A stretch of 64,000 bases of DNA from positions 62,001 through 126,000 of the forward strand of contig NZ_RWIT01000009.1 of NCBI RefSeq assembly GCF_003944715.1. The letters are read 5' to 3'. The notes under the pieces were generated by a model, which was not told the origin of the DNA, ran no database searches, and was given only the letters and a program-made list of their open reading frames with translations. Source of the stretch: Hymenobacter rigui. GTDB taxonomy: Bacteria; Bacteroidota; Bacteroidia; Cytophagales; Hymenobacteraceae. This document shows, in pieces, positions 50,431-61,697 of the stretch (positions are counted from its first letter, which is position 1; each line of letters opens with the position of its first letter). Both the position numbers and the translations under genes were made by a program.

Positions 50431-51042
50431 TCAGCCCATAAACTGCCCCAGGAGCAGGATAATGGCAATACCCAGCGCGGCTCCGCTGGTCACCAGCAGC
50501 CAGTCGCGGCGGTGCACGCGTAGGCCGCGCAGCAGCACAAAACCCAGCAGCAGAATCAGCCCCACAATCAGCAGCTGGCCTAGCTCCACGCCCAGATTAA
50601 AGCTCAGCAGCTCCACCACCGGGATAGTCTGGCGGCCCAGCAGCTCGCGCAGGTAGCTGGAAAAGCCCAGCCCATGAATCAGCCCGAACACGGCCGCCAG
50701 CAGGTTGGGCAGGGCCAGCACAATGGGCTGAGGATTCTGGCGGTCAGCCAGGCGGCCCGCCGGGTTGCCGGACCGGGCCAGGTTCAGCAGGCAGGTCAGG
50801 ATGATGGTGACCGGAATAAGGGTTTCAATGAGCTTGGGTGAGTACTGCACCACGTTCAGGGTAGCCAACGCCAGGGTAATGGAGTGCCCCACCGTGAAGC
50901 TGGTTACCAGCGCCACTACCCGCCGCCAATCCTGCAACACGTAGGGCGCGCACAACGCCAGCAGAAACACCAGATGATCATAGGCGCGCAGGTTGAAGAT
51001 GTGGTGAAATCCGAGCTGAAGGTAGGTGCTGAAAACGGACAT
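50431..51042 (-). CDS. HupE/UreJ family protein
   Basis: 203-aa polytopic membrane protein. Family features: GFHHIFNLRAYDHLVFLLAL (His/Asp motif), SFTVGHSITLALATLN, AVFGLIHGLGFSSYL and FNLGVELGQLLIVGL. HupE/UreJ proteins transport nickel or cobalt for hydrogenase and urease. Placed 6.6 kb from the urease locus and not linked to it, so the metal is not certain. ATG 51042 (MSVFSTYLQLGFHHIF). Confidence 0.88.
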   Translation of the reverse strand: MSVFSTYLQLGFHHIFNLRAYDHLVFLLALCAPYVLQDWRRVVALVTSFTVGHSITLALATLNVVQYSPKLIETLIPVTIILTCLLNLARSGNPAGRLADRQNPQPIVLALPNLLAAVFGLIHGLGFSSYLRELLGRQTIPVVELLSFNLGVELGQLLIVGLILLLGFVLLRGLRVHRRDWLLVTSGAALGIAIILLLGQFMG

Positions 51043-51147
51043 GCAGGTGGCTGATGGGAAGGGGCAAGTCCTCAAATATCAGCATCCTGGCATATTTCTC
51101 ATCATTCAGCACCAAGTCCGGCGCTGCAACGGCCCACCCTGGCGCAT

Positions 51148-51186
51148 AAAAAAAACTCCCTGCCGGCTCAGCCGACAGGGAGTTTT
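51148..51186 (-). terminator. Terminator of the T9SS cargo gene
   Basis: On the minus strand AAAACTCCCTGTCGGCTGAG pairs with the GCCGGCAGGGAGTTTT side, and a run of T follows down to 51149. It lies 23 bases beyond the gene stop. Confidence 0.88.
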
Positions 51187-51208
51187 CGGGAAGAAAACCC
51201 GATGGGCG

Positions 51209-54200
51209 TTATTCCTTCACAATACGACGTACATCCGTGCCACCCTCAGTGCGGGCGCGCAGCATGTACACACCGGAAGGCAGCTGGGTGAGGTCCAGCG
51301 GCTGCTCGAGGCGGCCGGCGGGCACGGTTACCGTGCGTACCTGCTGTCCAATGGCGTTGTACACCGTCAGCTCCACGGCTTTGTTGTAGCCGGCCAGTTT
51401 CACCGTCAGCAGCCCATCGGTGGTGGGGTTGGGGTAGAGGGTGAGCGAGGAGCCCGCCAGCGGCTTGATGGCCGAGGTAATTACCTGCGAAGCGGAAGGC
51501 AGCGAGGCGCAACCAGCTGCGCTGGTTACCACCACCGTGTAGGTACCGTATTGCGCGGCCGAGTTCACCACGTAGGTCTGACCCGTCGCGCCGGGAATCA
51601 GCACATTATTGAGGTACCACTGGTTGCCGGTAGCCGCGCTGCTGGTGAGCGTGGTCACGGGGCCATTGTATTGCACCGCAACCGTAGGCTGTGCAGGCGT
51701 AGCGTTAATGGTCACGCTGAACGTAGCCGAAACAGCTGCGCAGCCACCCGAGGCAGCTACCGTATTGGTTACGGTGTAGGTGCCGGGCGTAGAGGTGCCG
51801 GGCGTAATGGCGCCGGTGGTAGCATTGATGGTCAGGCCCGTCGTGCTGCTGAACGTGCCGGCGGTAGCGCCGTTGCTCAGGGTCGGCGTTGCCGAGCCCG
51901 TTGCTGAGGTGCAGTAGCTGGCGTTGGCATAGCTGAAGCCGGCGGTAGCCGGAGCTGTAATCGTCACCGTAGTGGTAGCCGTTACGGCCGAGCAGGCGCC
52001 TGAAGCCGCTACGGTATTCGTTACGGTGTACGTGCCGGGCGTGGAAGTGCTAGGCGTAATAGCACCCGTCGTTGCGTTAAGCGTCAGGCCCGAAGTGGAG
52101 CTGAACGTGCCCGCCGTAGCGCCGGTGGTCAGCGTGGCGGCAACCGTACCCGTGGCCGAAGTGCAGTACGAGGCAGTGGCGTAGCTGAAGCCCGCCGTGG
52201 CCGGAGCCGTAATGGTTACGGTGGTCGTGGCCGTGGCCGCTGCGCAGCCACCCGAGGCCGCTACCGTGTTGGTCACAGTATAGGTGCCGGGCGTAGAAGT
52301 GCCGGGCGTAATGGCGCCGGTGGTAGCATTGATGGTCAGGCCAGTCGTGCTGCTGAACGTGCCGCTGGCGGCACCGGCAGCCAGGGTCGGCGTTGCCGTA
52401 CCCGTGGCTGAAGTGCAGTAGCTGGCATTAGCATAGCTGAAGCCCGCCGTAACGGCACTGCTGATAGTTACCGTGGCCGTAGCCGATGAAGGGCAGGTAC
52501 CGCTTACGCTGTACGTTACAGTGTAAGTACCGGCCGTGCTGGCGGCCAGGTTAATAGCACCGGTAGCGGCATCCAGGCTCAGGCCCGCCGTGCTGCTGAA
52601 CGTACCGCCGGCTGTACCGGTAATGGTAGGCGTTGGGTTGCTGCCGCTCTGGCAGAAGGTGGTGTTGGCGTACGAGAAAGTAGCCGACGTAGCCGGATTT
52701 ACCGTCACCTGCACAGCCGTGGAAGTGGCCGAGCAGCTACCCGTGGTAACCACCACCGAGTAAGAGCCACTGGCAGATACCGTAGTAGTGTACGTTTCCG
52801 AAGTAGCACCGCTGATGGGCTGCCCGTTCAGCAGGAACTGATAGGTAGCGCCGGTTACCGGCGTAGCATTCAGGGTAAGCGTACCCGAACCGCAGAACGT
52901 GGTAGGCGTAGCCGCTGCCAGTGTAGCCGTTGGGCCGGCCGTCACCGTCACCGTCACCGACGATGAATACACCACGCGGTTATCCGACGTCTGAATAACG
53001 GCCCGGAAAGTAGTGGTCTGGGTTAGGTTGCTGAAGGCCAGGGTAGCGCCGGTATTGGTGCCCGGAACGGCCACAAAACCGCTGCCGGTGTTGGCTTCGT
53101 AACCCGTAATGGTGCCGGCGTAACCTGCGAGAGTCAGCGTACCCGAGTTGGTGCCACCGCATACGCTGGCTACTGAAGAGGTCAGCGCGCCGCCTTCGGT
53201 ATTGGCCAGTACGAAAAAGTCGTTGCCGGGCGTGAGGGGCAGGGTGGATACCAGACCGGTAGTAGGAGCATTGGCGGCTGCGCCGCCAATGCTGGCGTAG
53301 GTGCCATTAGCCGTGGCTGCCTGGGCCACTACGGAGGTGGTGGAACCACCTACCACGTCATCGGCACCATAGCTGAGCTGCACCGTAGCCGAGGCTGGCA
53401 GAGCCGCCGTGTTCTGTAGGCGCACGTAGCGCGTGGGATTCAGGGACGATACAGCGCCCGACAGTGTGCCGCCGGTAGCACCGCTTACGATAGTAGCCGT
53501 GAAGGTCTGCGGGCCGGAGGTGGTAATGCCGCCTACCACCACTGGCCGCCAACCCGGACCGTCGCCAATGGCAAAGGTGCGGCTTACGGCAGTGGCGCTA
53601 TTCACCGTAATGGCCAGCGGGCCGCGCACGTAGCTGGTAGCACTGCCGACAGGCGGAGCACCTGCCGTTTCGGCCAGAATCAGGGTATTAGCCGGCGAGG
53701 TGCTCAGTACACCGCTGGTCAGAAATACCGACTGCGTGGCATCACCGCGCACCGTCAGGTTGCCGCCGGCCAGGGTTACCCCGTTCGGGTTGGCAATGTT
53801 CAGGTAATCAATGGTGCGGGTGGAGGGAATTTCAAAGCCCGTTACATGCGCTACCGATTCAGGAGCGTACACAATCTGCAGATATCCGCTGCCAATGTTG
53901 AAGTTGGGTGCCACGTCGAACGTGCCGGCCGGATTGACTGACCCCGTTGCGCCCATCTGAATCACGTTGCCCACGGCGGTACCATCACCAACGGTGAGGT
54001 TGTTGGAGCCGGTAAGATTACCCGTGAAGAAGTTCGCCCGATAAACCGTCAGCGGAGCCGCTAGCGTTACGCCGCCACCGCTGTTGTCAAGTGTCAGAAC
54101 ACGCAGAACCGAAAAAGTACCGGAGCCGCTTAGCGTCTGGGGGGTGCTGCCAATGAAATACAGGGTGCTGCTCACTGCCGGATTGACGGTAGTGTTTACT

Positions 54201-55672
54201 GCCGAGCCATTGAGGGTACCATTGTTGACGATACCAGGTCCAATCTGCAGCAGCAGGCTGGCGTTCAGATTCAGCGTACCACCCGAATTCACCTGCATAG
54301 TGCCAAACACGTTGGTTTGACCCACCATCAGAGCCGTCTTGCCGCTCGGAATGCTTACGTTCGGCACGCTGCCCCGAATCCGGAAGTCGAAATTGGTAGC
54401 CGTGGCAGCTGTACCAATATTCAGGGTCCCCCCCGTGAAGTTGTAGGTTGTCCCGGCTACGTAATAGTCGAGTGGGCTAGTAGCGGTACTGCGCTGCACC
54501 AGGTTGATAGTGCCCCCCGAAATGGTGGTAGTGCCATTCACCCCGAAAGACGGAGCCGATCCGGCATTGGCCACGTTTGCAGCATTGATGGTACCGGCAC
54601 TCATGGTGAAGGTCATGGTGCCCGTTACCGTGGTGGAAGAGGCGAAGTTGGTGAACCGCCCGGCGGTGGTTACAGTACCCCCTTCCATGGTATATACCGA
54701 GTTCGAGCCGAACACCAGGGAGTTGCCGCTGCCCGTGCCCACATTGTACGTGCCGGCCGTAATCCGGAGCAGGCCGTTCACAGTGGTTGAGTTGTTCTGG
54801 CCTACCACGGTGTAGTTCGGGTTATTCAGCCAGATGGCTCCCGTAGCCGGCACAAACAGGCCGGTTGGCGTAGCGCCGGAAGGCAGCGTCTGGTTCAGCA
54901 GAACCTTGCTGCTGATAGTTGCCGAGCCCGAGAGCTTCAGCGTACCCGTCATGTTATCCGTAACGGTGGTGCCGTTGATGAGGCGTGGTGCCAGAAAGCC
55001 GTCACCGGTAGCAGAAGCTACGCCCTTTACCGTAAAGGCCGGAAGGGTCATTTCCACCACATCAGCCTGCGCCGATTTGTTGATGATAACCGTCTGCAGG
55101 TCGGTGGTGCCGGTGCCGCCAAAGCTGGCATTGCCCGCACCGGTAAAGCGCAGGTCGGAGCCAACGGTAGTGCTGGCGCTGAGGTCAAGGGTACCGTTGT
55201 TGGTGACGCTGCCGGCCACCTGCAGCTGGTACGGAGTGGTGGCCGAGGTGAGCAGGGAGCCGGTGCTGGCCACGGTGAGTGAGGCGCAGCTGGCCGCTAC
55301 GTCCAGCGTTACGGTTGCGCCCCCAATAATCGTCACGTCATCCGAAACGGTCGGGACTACGCCCCCAGTCCAGGTGGCCGGGTCGCTCCAGTTACCGCCG
55401 GTAGCGGTGGAGCTGATGATGGCCTGAATGCCACGGGCTGCCTTGCGCACCGTCATCGGCGCGGTTGCTGCGCGGGCCGCCGGGGCAGGCAGGGCCGTCA
55501 GGGTTGAGGCTGAGGTGGAAGTTACGCGGGCAGCCTCGGTTGCCAGGCGCTGCTGGGCCTCGGCTAACGGGCTGACTAAGAAGCCGCAGGCGGTAACCAG
55601 CAAAGGCAACCAGTTCTGGCCTGTAGCAACAGGCCGAATGCCCGTTGCTGAATCCTGTACTGTTGGAATCAT
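51209..55672 (-). CDS. T9SS type A sorting domain protein with Ig-like/PKD repeats
   Basis: About 1487-aa secreted surface protein. N-terminal signal ([18 protein letters not shown]); start at ATG 55672 or 55717. A G8-like beta-helix entry motif follows ([35 protein letters not shown]), then a long Thr/Ser/Gly-rich beta-helical middle and from about residue 900 several PKD/Ig-like units. Four units near 1100-1400 are nearly repeated at 84-residue spacing ([14 protein letters not shown]...[10 protein letters not shown]). The C-terminus is a clear type IX sorting domain ([19 protein letters not shown]...[21 protein letters not shown]). Expected to be displayed on or released from the cell surface, with an adhesive or structural role rather than an enzymatic one. 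Confidence 0.9.
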   Translation of the reverse strand: MIPTVQDSATGIRPVATGQNWLPLLVTACGFLVSPLAEAQQRLATEAARVTSTSASTLTALPAPAARAATAPMTVRKAARGIQAIISSTATGGNWSDPATWTGGVVPTVSDDVTIIGGATVTLDVAASCASLTVASTGSLLTSATTPYQLQVAGSVTNNGTLDLSASTTVGSDLRFTGAGNASFGGTGTTDLQTVIINKSAQADVVEMTLPAFTVKGVASATGDGFLAPRLINGTTVTDNMTGTLKLSGSATISSKVLLNQTLPSGATPTGLFVPATGAIWLNNPNYTVVGQNNSTTVNGLLRITAGTYNVGTGSGNSLVFGSNSVYTMEGGTVTTAGRFTNFASSTTVTGTMTFTMSAGTINAANVANAGSAPSFGVNGTTTISGGTINLVQRSTATSPLDYYVAGTTYNFTGGTLNIGTAATATNFDFRIRGSVPNVSIPSGKTALMVGQTNVFGTMQVNSGGTLNLNASLLLQIGPGIVNNGTLNGSAVNTTVNPAVSSTLYFIGSTPQTLSGSGTFSVLRVLTLDNSGGGVTLAAPLTVYRANFFTGNLTGSNNLTVGDGTAVGNVIQMGATGSVNPAGTFDVAPNFNIGSGYLQIVYAPESVAHVTGFEIPSTRTIDYLNIANPNGVTLAGGNLTVRGDATQSVFLTSGVLSTSPANTLILAETAGAPPVGSATSYVRGPLAITVNSATAVSRTFAIGDGPGWRPVVVGGITTSGPQTFTATIVSGATGGTLSGAVSSLNPTRYVRLQNTAALPASATVQLSYGADDVVGGSTTSVVAQAATANGTYASIGGAAANAPTTGLVSTLPLTPGNDFFVLANTEGGALTSSVASVCGGTNSGTLTLAGYAGTITGYEANTGSGFVAVPGTNTGATLAFSNLTQTTTFRAVIQTSDNRVVYSSSVTVTVTAGPTATLAAATPTTFCGSGTLTLNATPVTGATYQFLLNGQPISGATSETYTTTVSASGSYSVVVTTGSCSATSTAVQVTVNPATSATFSYANTTFCQSGSNPTPTITGTAGGTFSSTAGLSLDAATGAINLAASTAGTYTVTYSVSGTCPSSATATVTISSAVTAGFSYANASYCTSATGTATPTLAAGAASGTFSSTTGLTINATTGAITPGTSTPGTYTVTNTVAASGGCAAATATTTVTITAPATAGFSYATASYCTSATGTVAATLTTGATAGTFSSTSGLTLNATTGAITPSTSTPGTYTVTNTVAASGACSAVTATTTVTITAPATAGFSYANASYCTSATGSATPTLSNGATAGTFSSTTGLTINATTGAITPGTSTPGTYTVTNTVAASGGCAAVSATFSVTINATPAQPTVAVQYNGPVTTLTSSAATGNQWYLNNVLIPGATGQTYVVNSAAQYGTYTVVVTSAAGCASLPSASQVITSAIKPLAGSSLTLYPNPTTDGLLTVKLAGYNKAVELTVYNAIGQQVRTVTVPAGRLEQPLDLTQLPSGVYMLRARTEGGTDVRRIVKE

Positions 55673-56228
55673 ACAAAAAATGTAAAGGGTGGGAAATAGG
55701 GCTTTTTGCCACCTCATCATCAGTGTAAGGAGGAGGCGCAAAAAGTATTCTGGAAACGAAAAAAACGAGAAAAAAAGGCTGTTGTCAGCCAGTATTGCCA
55801 AATGGCGATAAAAGAATAATTACATACAAATTGATGCTGAAATGCTACTAACTAAGATAAAGTAAATATGGTCTTTATTCGGGAGTAAATAGCAGTCTGG
55901 TGCGAAAATGTGAAAGTATTTCTGATAACCAGTAGTGGCCCTACTTATTCTGTCGGCTGTTGGGTTTACACCGGGCTGCCCGGCGGCCATTGGTAGTGGC
56001 TGAGGCCCCGGCTTATTTATGCGGCACAAGCTGCACGTCAAGCAGGACAAAAACACCACAACAACTGAGCCGTTGGTAGCCCCAAGGCCGCCCGCCAGCA
56101 GGTGATGGAGTATCTGGTAAATGGTAGCTACTTGTAGACCATCTGCACGGTGTATTTAAAAATACCGCCGCATACTACGGGAGGCGTTTAGCAGTTTGGA
56201 TAGATGTTTACCACCTTATCCCACACGT
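55673..56228. other. Gap of about 550 bases with no convincing gene
   Basis: A+T-rich region upstream of the T9SS cargo gene (minus) and the small exported protein (plus). A 79-aa frame at 55820-56059 on the minus strand looks like random translation. Likely holds divergent promoters. No repeats like those elsewhere in the window were seen. Confidence 0.5.
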
Positions 56229-56648
56229 ATGAAAAATGCCGCTATATCAGGGTTGCTGCTTTGTGCAGTTGCTACTACCGGTTTTGCGCAGGTAATTGCT
56301 CCGGCTGCGCAAACTCCCACTTCAGCTCCGGCTGTTTACCAGCCCGTATCCGACAGCACCCGGCAGGCAGTGCATAAGCTGTTTAAGTGGGGCCGCCTGT
56401 ACGGGCTTATCTCCACCGTTAGCGGTGGCTTGGTGCTGGGTAGCAGCAGCGCCTACGCCATCGGCGGCGATATGAACTGGAAAAACCTGGGCAGTATGGC
56501 CATGGGCGGCACGGCCCTGGCCCTCGGAACTACCAGCCTGGTCCGCTTCAGCCGCCGCCACGAGCGGGAAGTGCTGGCTGCCCTGGAGCGTGGCGAAACG
56601 CTGCCGCCCTACGTGATGCTTATGTCACCTTTTCTGCCGAAGAAGTGA
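56229..56648 (+). CDS. Small exported hypothetical protein
   Basis: 139-aa protein with a signal peptide (MKNAAISGLLLCAVATTGFA, cleaved before QVIAPAAQ). The rest has two hydrophobic Gly/Ala/Ser-rich stretches (LYGLISTVSGGLVLGSSSAYAIGG and LGSMAMGGTALALGTTSLVRF) and a charged tail (RRHEREVLAALERGETLPPYV). This is like the DUF-type small envelope proteins common in Hymenobacter; no domain recognised. ATG 56229 gives the signal peptide. Terminated by a hairpin shared with clpB. Confidence 0.7.
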   Translation: MKNAAISGLLLCAVATTGFAQVIAPAAQTPTSAPAVYQPVSDSTRQAVHKLFKWGRLYGLISTVSGGLVLGSSSAYAIGGDMNWKNLGSMAMGGTALALGTTSLVRFSRRHEREVLAALERGETLPPYVMLMSPFLPKK

Positions 56649-56651
56649 AAC

Positions 56652-56692
56652 GCAAAAAGCCCCGTCGGCACAGTGCCGGCAGGGCTTTTTGC
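56652..56692. terminator. Bidirectional terminator between the small exported gene and clpB
   Basis: GCAAAAAGCCC (56653-56663) and GGGCTTTTTGC (56682-56692) pair, with GCCGACG/GTGCCGGC pairing within. A/T-rich ends let it serve both strands. Confidence 0.85.
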
Positions 56693-56704
56693 ATTTTCAA
56701 TTAG

Positions 56705-59317
56705 TTATCCGACGGCCGGAATTTCCACGTTGTTGAAGCGGATGTGCCCGTCTTCGAGCACGGCTTCCACCACGGCATCCTTGCTCACGCGGCCCGAGAG
56801 AATGTCCTTCGACAGCTCGTTGAGCACCAGGCGCTGCAGTACGCGCTTGAGCGGCCGGGCCCCGAAGGTGGGGTCGAAGCCCTGCTCGCCCAGGTAGTCG
56901 AGCACCTCGTCGGTGGCTTCCAGGCGGATGCCGGCTTCTTCCAGGCGCTGCTGAATCTGACGGAACTGGATGTCCACAATCTTGCGGATTTCCTTGCGTT
57001 TCAGAGGCTGGAACATCACAATCTCGTCAATCCGGTTCAGGAACTCGGGGCGCATGTGCTGCTTGAGGCGGTCCACCACTTCCTCGCGGGTGCGGTCAAT
57101 TACCTCCTCGTGGTTGTACTCATTCAGCTCCTTGAAGTTCTTCTGAATGATATCCGCCCCCGTGTTCGAGGTCATGATGATGATGGTGTTCTTGAAGTTC
57201 GCCACCCGGCCTTTGTTGTCGGTGAGGCGGCCATCATCCAGCACCTGCAGCAGAATGTTGAACACGTCGGGGTGGGCCTTCTCGATTTCGTCGAGCAGCA
57301 CCACCGAGTAGGGCTTGCGGCGCACGGCCTCGGTCAGCTGCCCGCCTTCGTCGTAGCCCACGTAGCCGGGAGGTGCCCCAATCAGGCGCGACACGGCGTG
57401 GCGCTCCTGAAACTCGCTCATATCGATGCGCACCATAGCGTTTTCATCGTTGAACAGGTACTCGGCCAGGGCCTTGGCCAGCTCGGTTTTGCCCACGCCG
57501 GTAGTGCCCAAGAAGATGAACGAGCCGATGGGCCGCTTGGGGTCCTGCAAGCCCGCCCGGGAGCGGCGCACCGCGTCCGAAATGGCCGCAATGGCCTCCG
57601 ATTGGCCCGCCACGCGCCGGCCCAGCTCGTTTTCCAGGTTCAGCAGCTTGTCCCGGTCCGACTGCAGCATCTTGCTCACCGGAATACCCGTCCACTTGGC
57701 TACCACCTCGGCAATGTCCTCGGAGGTTACCACTTCCTGCAGCATCGAGCCGCCGTCCTTCTGGGCTTCAGCCTGGGCTTGCAGTTCCTTTAGCTTGGCT
57801 TCGGCTTCCTGAATTTTGCCGTAGCGCAACTCCGCCACGCGGCCGTAGTCACCCTGGCGTTCGGCCTGCTCGGCTTCCAGCTTGTAGCGCTCAATGTTCT
57901 CCTTCTCAGTCTGCACGCTGGTGAGGGCCGATTTCTCGTTTTCCCACTGCGCTTTCAGTGTGTCGCGCCGGGCCGAGAGGTCGGCAATTTCCTTGTTGAG
58001 CACGTTTTCCCGGTCGTGGTTTTCCTCGCGCCGGATGGCTTCGCGCTCAATTTCCAGCTGCATGATGCGGCGCTGCACCTCGTCCAGCTCTACTGGCATC
58101 GAGTTCAACTCAATGCGCAGCTTGGCGGCGGCCTCGTCCATCAGGTCAATGGCCTTGTCGGGCAGAAACCGGTCGGTGATGTAGCGGCTGCTCAGCTCCA
58201 CGGCGGCAATTACGGCATCGTCCGTAATCCGCACGCCGTGGTGCAGCTCGTACTTTTCCTTGATGCCGCGCAGGATGCTGATGGCGTCGGGCACGGTGGG
58301 CTCGTCCACCACCACGGCCTGGAAACGGCGCTCCAGGGCCTTGTCCTTCTCAATGTACTTTTGGTACTCCTTGAGCGTGGTGGCCCCGATGGCGTGCAGC
58401 TCGCCCCGCGCCAGGGCGGGCTTGAGCAGGTTGGCGGCGTCCATGGCGCCTTCGCCGCCGCTGCCGGCCCCAATCAGGGTGTGTATCTCGTCAATGAACA
58501 GCACAATCTGCCCATCCGAGTCGGTTACTTCCTTGATAACGGCCTTGAGGCGCTCCTCAAACTCGCCCTTGTACTTGGCCCCGGCCACCAGCAGGCCCAG
58601 GTCCAGACTCATCAGGGTTTTGTCCTTGAGGTTTTCGGGCACATCGCCGGCCACGATGCGCTGGGCCAGGCCCTCGGCAATGGCGGTTTTGCCCACGCCC
58701 GGCTCGCCCAGCAGCACCGGGTTGTTCTTGGTACGGCGGCTCAAAATCTGCAGTACCCGTCGGATTTCCTCGTCGCGGCCGATAACCGGGTCCATCTTGC
58801 CCGAGCGCACCCGCTCGTTGAGGTTGATGGCGTAGCGGTTCAGGCTCTGGTACTGGTCCTCGGCCGACTGGCTGGTGACCTTGCGGCCCCCGCGCAGCTC
58901 CTTAATGGCGACTTTTAGGTCTTTTTCATTGAAGCCGGCATCCTTCATCAGGGTAGCCACGGCATCCTTGCCGCCCAGCAGCCCCAGCAGCAGGTGCTCC
59001 ACCGACACGTACTCGTCGTCGAACTCCTTCAGGAAGCCCGTGGCACGCTGCAAGGCGGCGGCAGCTTCGTTGGCGAGGTACGGCGAGCCGCCACTCACTT
59101 TGGGGTAGGCGGCTACGATGTCGTCGAGGCGGGGCGTAAGGATGTTCAGGTTTACGCCCAGCTTCTTGGCCAGAAACGACAGTACGTTCTCGTCGCTCTG
59201 GAAGAGGCCTTTCAGCAGGTGGCCGGTTTCGATGGCCTGCTGCTGGTTGCCTCCGGCAATTTCAGTGGCCTTCTGCACGGCCTCCTGTGCCTTGATGGTA
59301 TAGTTATTAAAGTTCAT
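56705..59317 (-). CDS. clpB: ATP-dependent chaperone ClpB
   Basis: 870-aa Hsp100 disaggregase. N-domain ([35 protein letters not shown]), first AAA with Walker [14 protein letters not shown] near residue 205 and Walker [11 protein letters not shown], a coiled middle domain of about 410-540 ([19 protein letters not shown]), second AAA with [14 protein letters not shown] near 605 and [14 protein letters not shown], and a conserved C-terminal arm. It works with DnaK to resolve protein aggregates after heat stress. Upstream of the ATG is a GAACNTTC-type inverted repeat (59346-59366), which may regulate it, but no CIRCE element is visible. Confidence 0.97.
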   Translation of the reverse strand: MNFNNYTIKAQEAVQKATEIAGGNQQQAIETGHLLKGLFQSDENVLSFLAKKLGVNLNILTPRLDDIVAAYPKVSGGSPYLANEAAAALQRATGFLKEFDDEYVSVEHLLLGLLGGKDAVATLMKDAGFNEKDLKVAIKELRGGRKVTSQSAEDQYQSLNRYAINLNERVRSGKMDPVIGRDEEIRRVLQILSRRTKNNPVLLGEPGVGKTAIAEGLAQRIVAGDVPENLKDKTLMSLDLGLLVAGAKYKGEFEERLKAVIKEVTDSDGQIVLFIDEIHTLIGAGSGGEGAMDAANLLKPALARGELHAIGATTLKEYQKYIEKDKALERRFQAVVVDEPTVPDAISILRGIKEKYELHHGVRITDDAVIAAVELSSRYITDRFLPDKAIDLMDEAAAKLRIELNSMPVELDEVQRRIMQLEIEREAIRREENHDRENVLNKEIADLSARRDTLKAQWENEKSALTSVQTEKENIERYKLEAEQAERQGDYGRVAELRYGKIQEAEAKLKELQAQAEAQKDGGSMLQEVVTSEDIAEVVAKWTGIPVSKMLQSDRDKLLNLENELGRRVAGQSEAIAAISDAVRRSRAGLQDPKRPIGSFIFLGTTGVGKTELAKALAEYLFNDENAMVRIDMSEFQERHAVSRLIGAPPGYVGYDEGGQLTEAVRRKPYSVVLLDEIEKAHPDVFNILLQVLDDGRLTDNKGRVANFKNTIIIMTSNTGADIIQKNFKELNEYNHEEVIDRTREEVVDRLKQHMRPEFLNRIDEIVMFQPLKRKEIRKIVDIQFRQIQQRLEEAGIRLEATDEVLDYLGEQGFDPTFGARPLKRVLQRLVLNELSKDILSGRVSKDAVVEAVLEDGHIRFNNVEIPAVG

Positions 59318-59470
59318 GGGTTGCTTTTCGTCGTAGGGTGAGAACTTCGAACAGGAAGGTTCTACGAGGTGAATAGCAAACAGGGTGCAGAAGTGATTTT
59401 GCTGACGTTTTGGCTTGATTTTATAATTTACCCAATAAAAATAATGACTTTATGACTGTATTGGCAGGGG

Positions 59471-60016
59471 TTAAGCAGGTTTCACACTACCAGCCGCCCG
59501 CCGAAACAGCCACCCCGCCAGCACCCACAGTCCGGCGAAGAGGGTGTTCAGCACAATCACCCAGAGCACGCCCATCGTCAGCTCAGGCTGCTTAATTAGC
59601 AGCGCCACGAAAGGCACGGCGAACTGCGTGAGTGCCGCCGCAAACAGGGCTCGGGCCGTGCCCAGCGGCTGGAAACGGGCCGCTATAGCTCCGCCCAGCG
59701 CCACTGCCAGCACCGACCCGAATAGCAGATTCATGGGGTTGTCTTCGCTGCCGATGAAGCCCACGGCCAGATTACCCCACACCAGCAGCAGGCCAGCCAG
59801 TACAGCCACGCCGGCGGCTAACCGGTACGTATTGCTGTTGGCTGCGCGGGCAATCAGCATAAACGTAGTGCCCGCCCCAAACAGCAACGCGCCCGCAACT
59901 ACAAAGTCGGAGAGAGTCCAGTTTACCTCGGCGGTGAACTGCATGGCTACCAGCGGAATCAGGAGCAGCAGCCCGGTAATGAGGGCTACGAGCGAGAGGC
60001 TTTTAGGCAGGGCCAT
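59471..60016 (-). CDS. Membrane protein of unknown function
   Basis: 181-aa protein with five to six hydrophobic segments (SLVALITGLLLLIPLVAM, FVVAGALLFGAGTTFMLIA, LAAGVAVLAGLLLVWGNLAVG, LLFGSVLAVALGGAIAARF, GVLWVIVLNTLFAGLWVLAGW). No catalytic or binding motif is visible. Related proteins occur in many Bacteroidota and are named only as membrane proteins. Start ATG 60016 (MALPKSLSLVAL); the longer frame adds a stretch that includes the promoter region. Confidence 0.75.
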   Translation of the reverse strand: MALPKSLSLVALITGLLLLIPLVAMQFTAEVNWTLSDFVVAGALLFGAGTTFMLIARAANSNTYRLAAGVAVLAGLLLVWGNLAVGFIGSEDNPMNLLFGSVLAVALGGAIAARFQPLGTARALFAAALTQFAVPFVALLIKQPELTMGVLWVIVLNTLFAGLWVLAGWLFRRAAGSVKPA

Positions 60017-60223
60017 GAGAGTGATTTTAGAAGTGAAAAGTTGAAACCGCAGGGGGTAGGCAACAGTGGGAATCAAAATCTGAAGCACTGTAACAATATC
60101 AAATAATGTAAAAGAACTTTGTAATTCAAAGTATGGATAGAAATTTTGTTCTTACAACCTTCGTCAGGCTTTGGTATATTCAGCTTTCCGGATTGAATGT
60201 CACCCCTTTACTGCCCTTTTGTT

Positions 60224-60598
60224 ATGGACGTGAATCAGCTTTTAGGCCCGCTAAAGGGCGCTACCCGCCGCGAAGTTGGCGGCGTGCAGGTGGATGTGGT
60301 GCGCACCGGCAACTCCCGCGTGAAGCGGGTGGTGTACCCGGCCGGCTTCCGGTGGTCGAAGGATATGCGGCCGGTGGTAGGCGGCGAGTTGTGCCAGCAC
60401 GCGCACGTAGGCTTTCTGACCACCGGTAAGCTGGGTATTCAATATGCCGACGGGGTGCAGGAAGAGTACGCGGCCCCGCAGGTAATAGCCATTGCCCCCG
60501 GCCACGACGGCTGGGTGATAGGTGAGGAGCCTGCCATCCTCATTGAGTTCGACTTTGAGGGCGAAACTGTGGAGCGGCTGGGGTTGAAGCGGGAATAA
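60224..60598 (+). CDS. Cupin-fold protein
   Basis: 124-aa single-domain cupin-like protein. The pattern YPAGFRWSKDMRPVVGGELCQHAHVGFLTTGKLGIQYADGV and IAIAPGHDGWVIGEEPAILIEFD fits the cupin barrel, with one or two His in QHAH that could bind a metal. Substrate unknown. ATG 60224 (MDVNQLLGPLKGATRR). Divergent from the membrane protein gene. An ACTTTG-N5-CAAAGT palindrome (60116-60132) lies in between and might be an operator. Confidence 0.75.
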   Translation: MDVNQLLGPLKGATRREVGGVQVDVVRTGNSRVKRVVYPAGFRWSKDMRPVVGGELCQHAHVGFLTTGKLGIQYADGVQEEYAAPQVIAIAPGHDGWVIGEEPAILIEFDFEGETVERLGLKRE

Positions 60599-60625
60599 GG
60601 CAGGCCCGTAGTGCGCTGGGATAAT

Positions 60626-60724
60626 AGAACGTCATTCCGGGTGAAGCGAGGAATCTCGCGTGCTGACGTTGAGTTACCATTGCAACAGCAGCACGCGAGA
60701 CTCCTCGCTCCGCTCGGAATGACG
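60626..60724. repeat. Long GTCAT-type palindrome (copy D)
   Basis: Left arm 60626-60671 (AGAACGTCATTCCGGG, then ATCTCGCGTGCTGACGTTG) and right arm 60683-60724. The inner half matches copies A, B and C at 17236, 18024 and 23724. It lies between convergent genes for the cupin and the PfkB kinase. Confidence 0.85.
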
Positions 60725-60746
60725 ATTGAACAATAATGTTCCGGTT

Positions 60747-61697
60747 CTAAGCCACCTTGGCCGGCAGCGTCTGGCGCAGCCACTGGTAGAGCCGGTCCAC
60801 GTCGGGCTTGCGGAATAGCTCGGTGCCGGGATTCATGGTGGCAGCCGAGCCGCAGGCCACGCCCAGCCGGATAACTTCGGGCAGGCTCAGGCCGGTGCTG
60901 AGGCCGTGCACCAGACCGGCCACCATACTGTCGCCGGCGCCCACGGTGCTGCGCCGCTTCACGGCGGGGGCGGGTACGTGGTCGACTTGGTCGCGGGTGA
61001 TAAGGCATGCCCCCTGCGGCCCCAGCGACACGGCCAGGATTTCGGCTTTGCCTTCCTGCACCAGCTGGCGGGCGGCTTGGGTCATGGCGTCGTTGTCGAG
61101 CTCATCGGTGCCGGCCAGCTTACTCAGCTCGCCCACGTTGGGTTTGGCCAGATACACGCCTTCCTGCAACACGGCCTGCAGGGCGGGACCTGAGGTATCG
61201 GCCACTACCTTTACGCCCCGGTTTTTGGCCGCCCGCACCACCCGGGCCAGCAACTGCGGCTCCACACCGGGCGGCAGGCTGCCACTTATTACCAGGAACT
61301 CCGCGCCGGTGGCTAGTTCCTTCAGCTGCTCCAGTACCAGCAGCTGCTCCTCGGGCCGCAGCTCAGTGCCGGGCATCCCGAAGCGGTATTGCTGACTGCT
61401 GCTGCTATCTACCACAATGAAGTTCTCGCGGGTATCGGCCTGGGTAGGCACGGCGCGGAACTGCAGCTGCTCCTGGCTCAGCAGTTCCTGCAGGCGCTGC
61501 CCGGTGGGGCCGCCCGCCGGAAACACTGCTACCGACTCGGAGCCCAGCCGCCGCAGCGCCCGGCTCACGTTGATGCCCCCGCCGCCGGGCTCGAACTTAG
61601 GGGCCGCGCAGCGGATTTTCTGGTCGGGCATGATGTGGTCGGCGGTGGTGCTTTTATCAACGGTTGGGTTGAGCGTGAGCGTGACGATGCGCGGCAT
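60747..61697 (-). CDS. PfkB family hexose kinase (1-phosphofructokinase-like)
   Basis: 316-aa sugar kinase. ATG 61697 gives MPRIVTLTLNPTVDKS, the usual entrance of the 1-phosphofructokinase/tagatose-6-phosphate kinase branch. Sugar-binding segment KFEPGGGGINVSRALRRLGSESVAVFPAGGPTG, mid part LLVISGSLPPGV and catalytic-base loop STVGAGDSMVAGLVHG. Expected to phosphorylate a sugar phosphate, probably fructose-1-phosphate or fructose-6-phosphate, in the cytoplasm. No PTS genes are near. Confidence 0.88.
   Translation of the reverse strand: MPRIVTLTLNPTVDKSTTADHIMPDQKIRCAAPKFEPGGGGINVSRALRRLGSESVAVFPAGGPTGQRLQELLSQEQLQFRAVPTQADTRENFIVVDSSSSQQYRFGMPGTELRPEEQLLVLEQLKELATGAEFLVISGSLPPGVEPQLLARVVRAAKNRGVKVVADTSGPALQAVLQEGVYLAKPNVGELSKLAGTDELDNDAMTQAARQLVQEGKAEILAVSLGPQGACLITRDQVDHVPAPAVKRRSTVGAGDSMVAGLVHGLSTGLSLPEVIRLGVACGSAATMNPGTELFRKPDVDRLYQWLRQTLPAKVA

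Noticed and set aside
55820..56059. 79-codon minus-strand frame in the gap before the T9SS gene
   Set aside because: Random-looking composition and no promoter or hairpin of its own.
59318..59400. CIRCE heat-shock operator before clpB
   Set aside because: The TTAGCACTC-N9-GAGTGCTAA pattern is absent; only a weak GAACNTTC inverted repeat is present.
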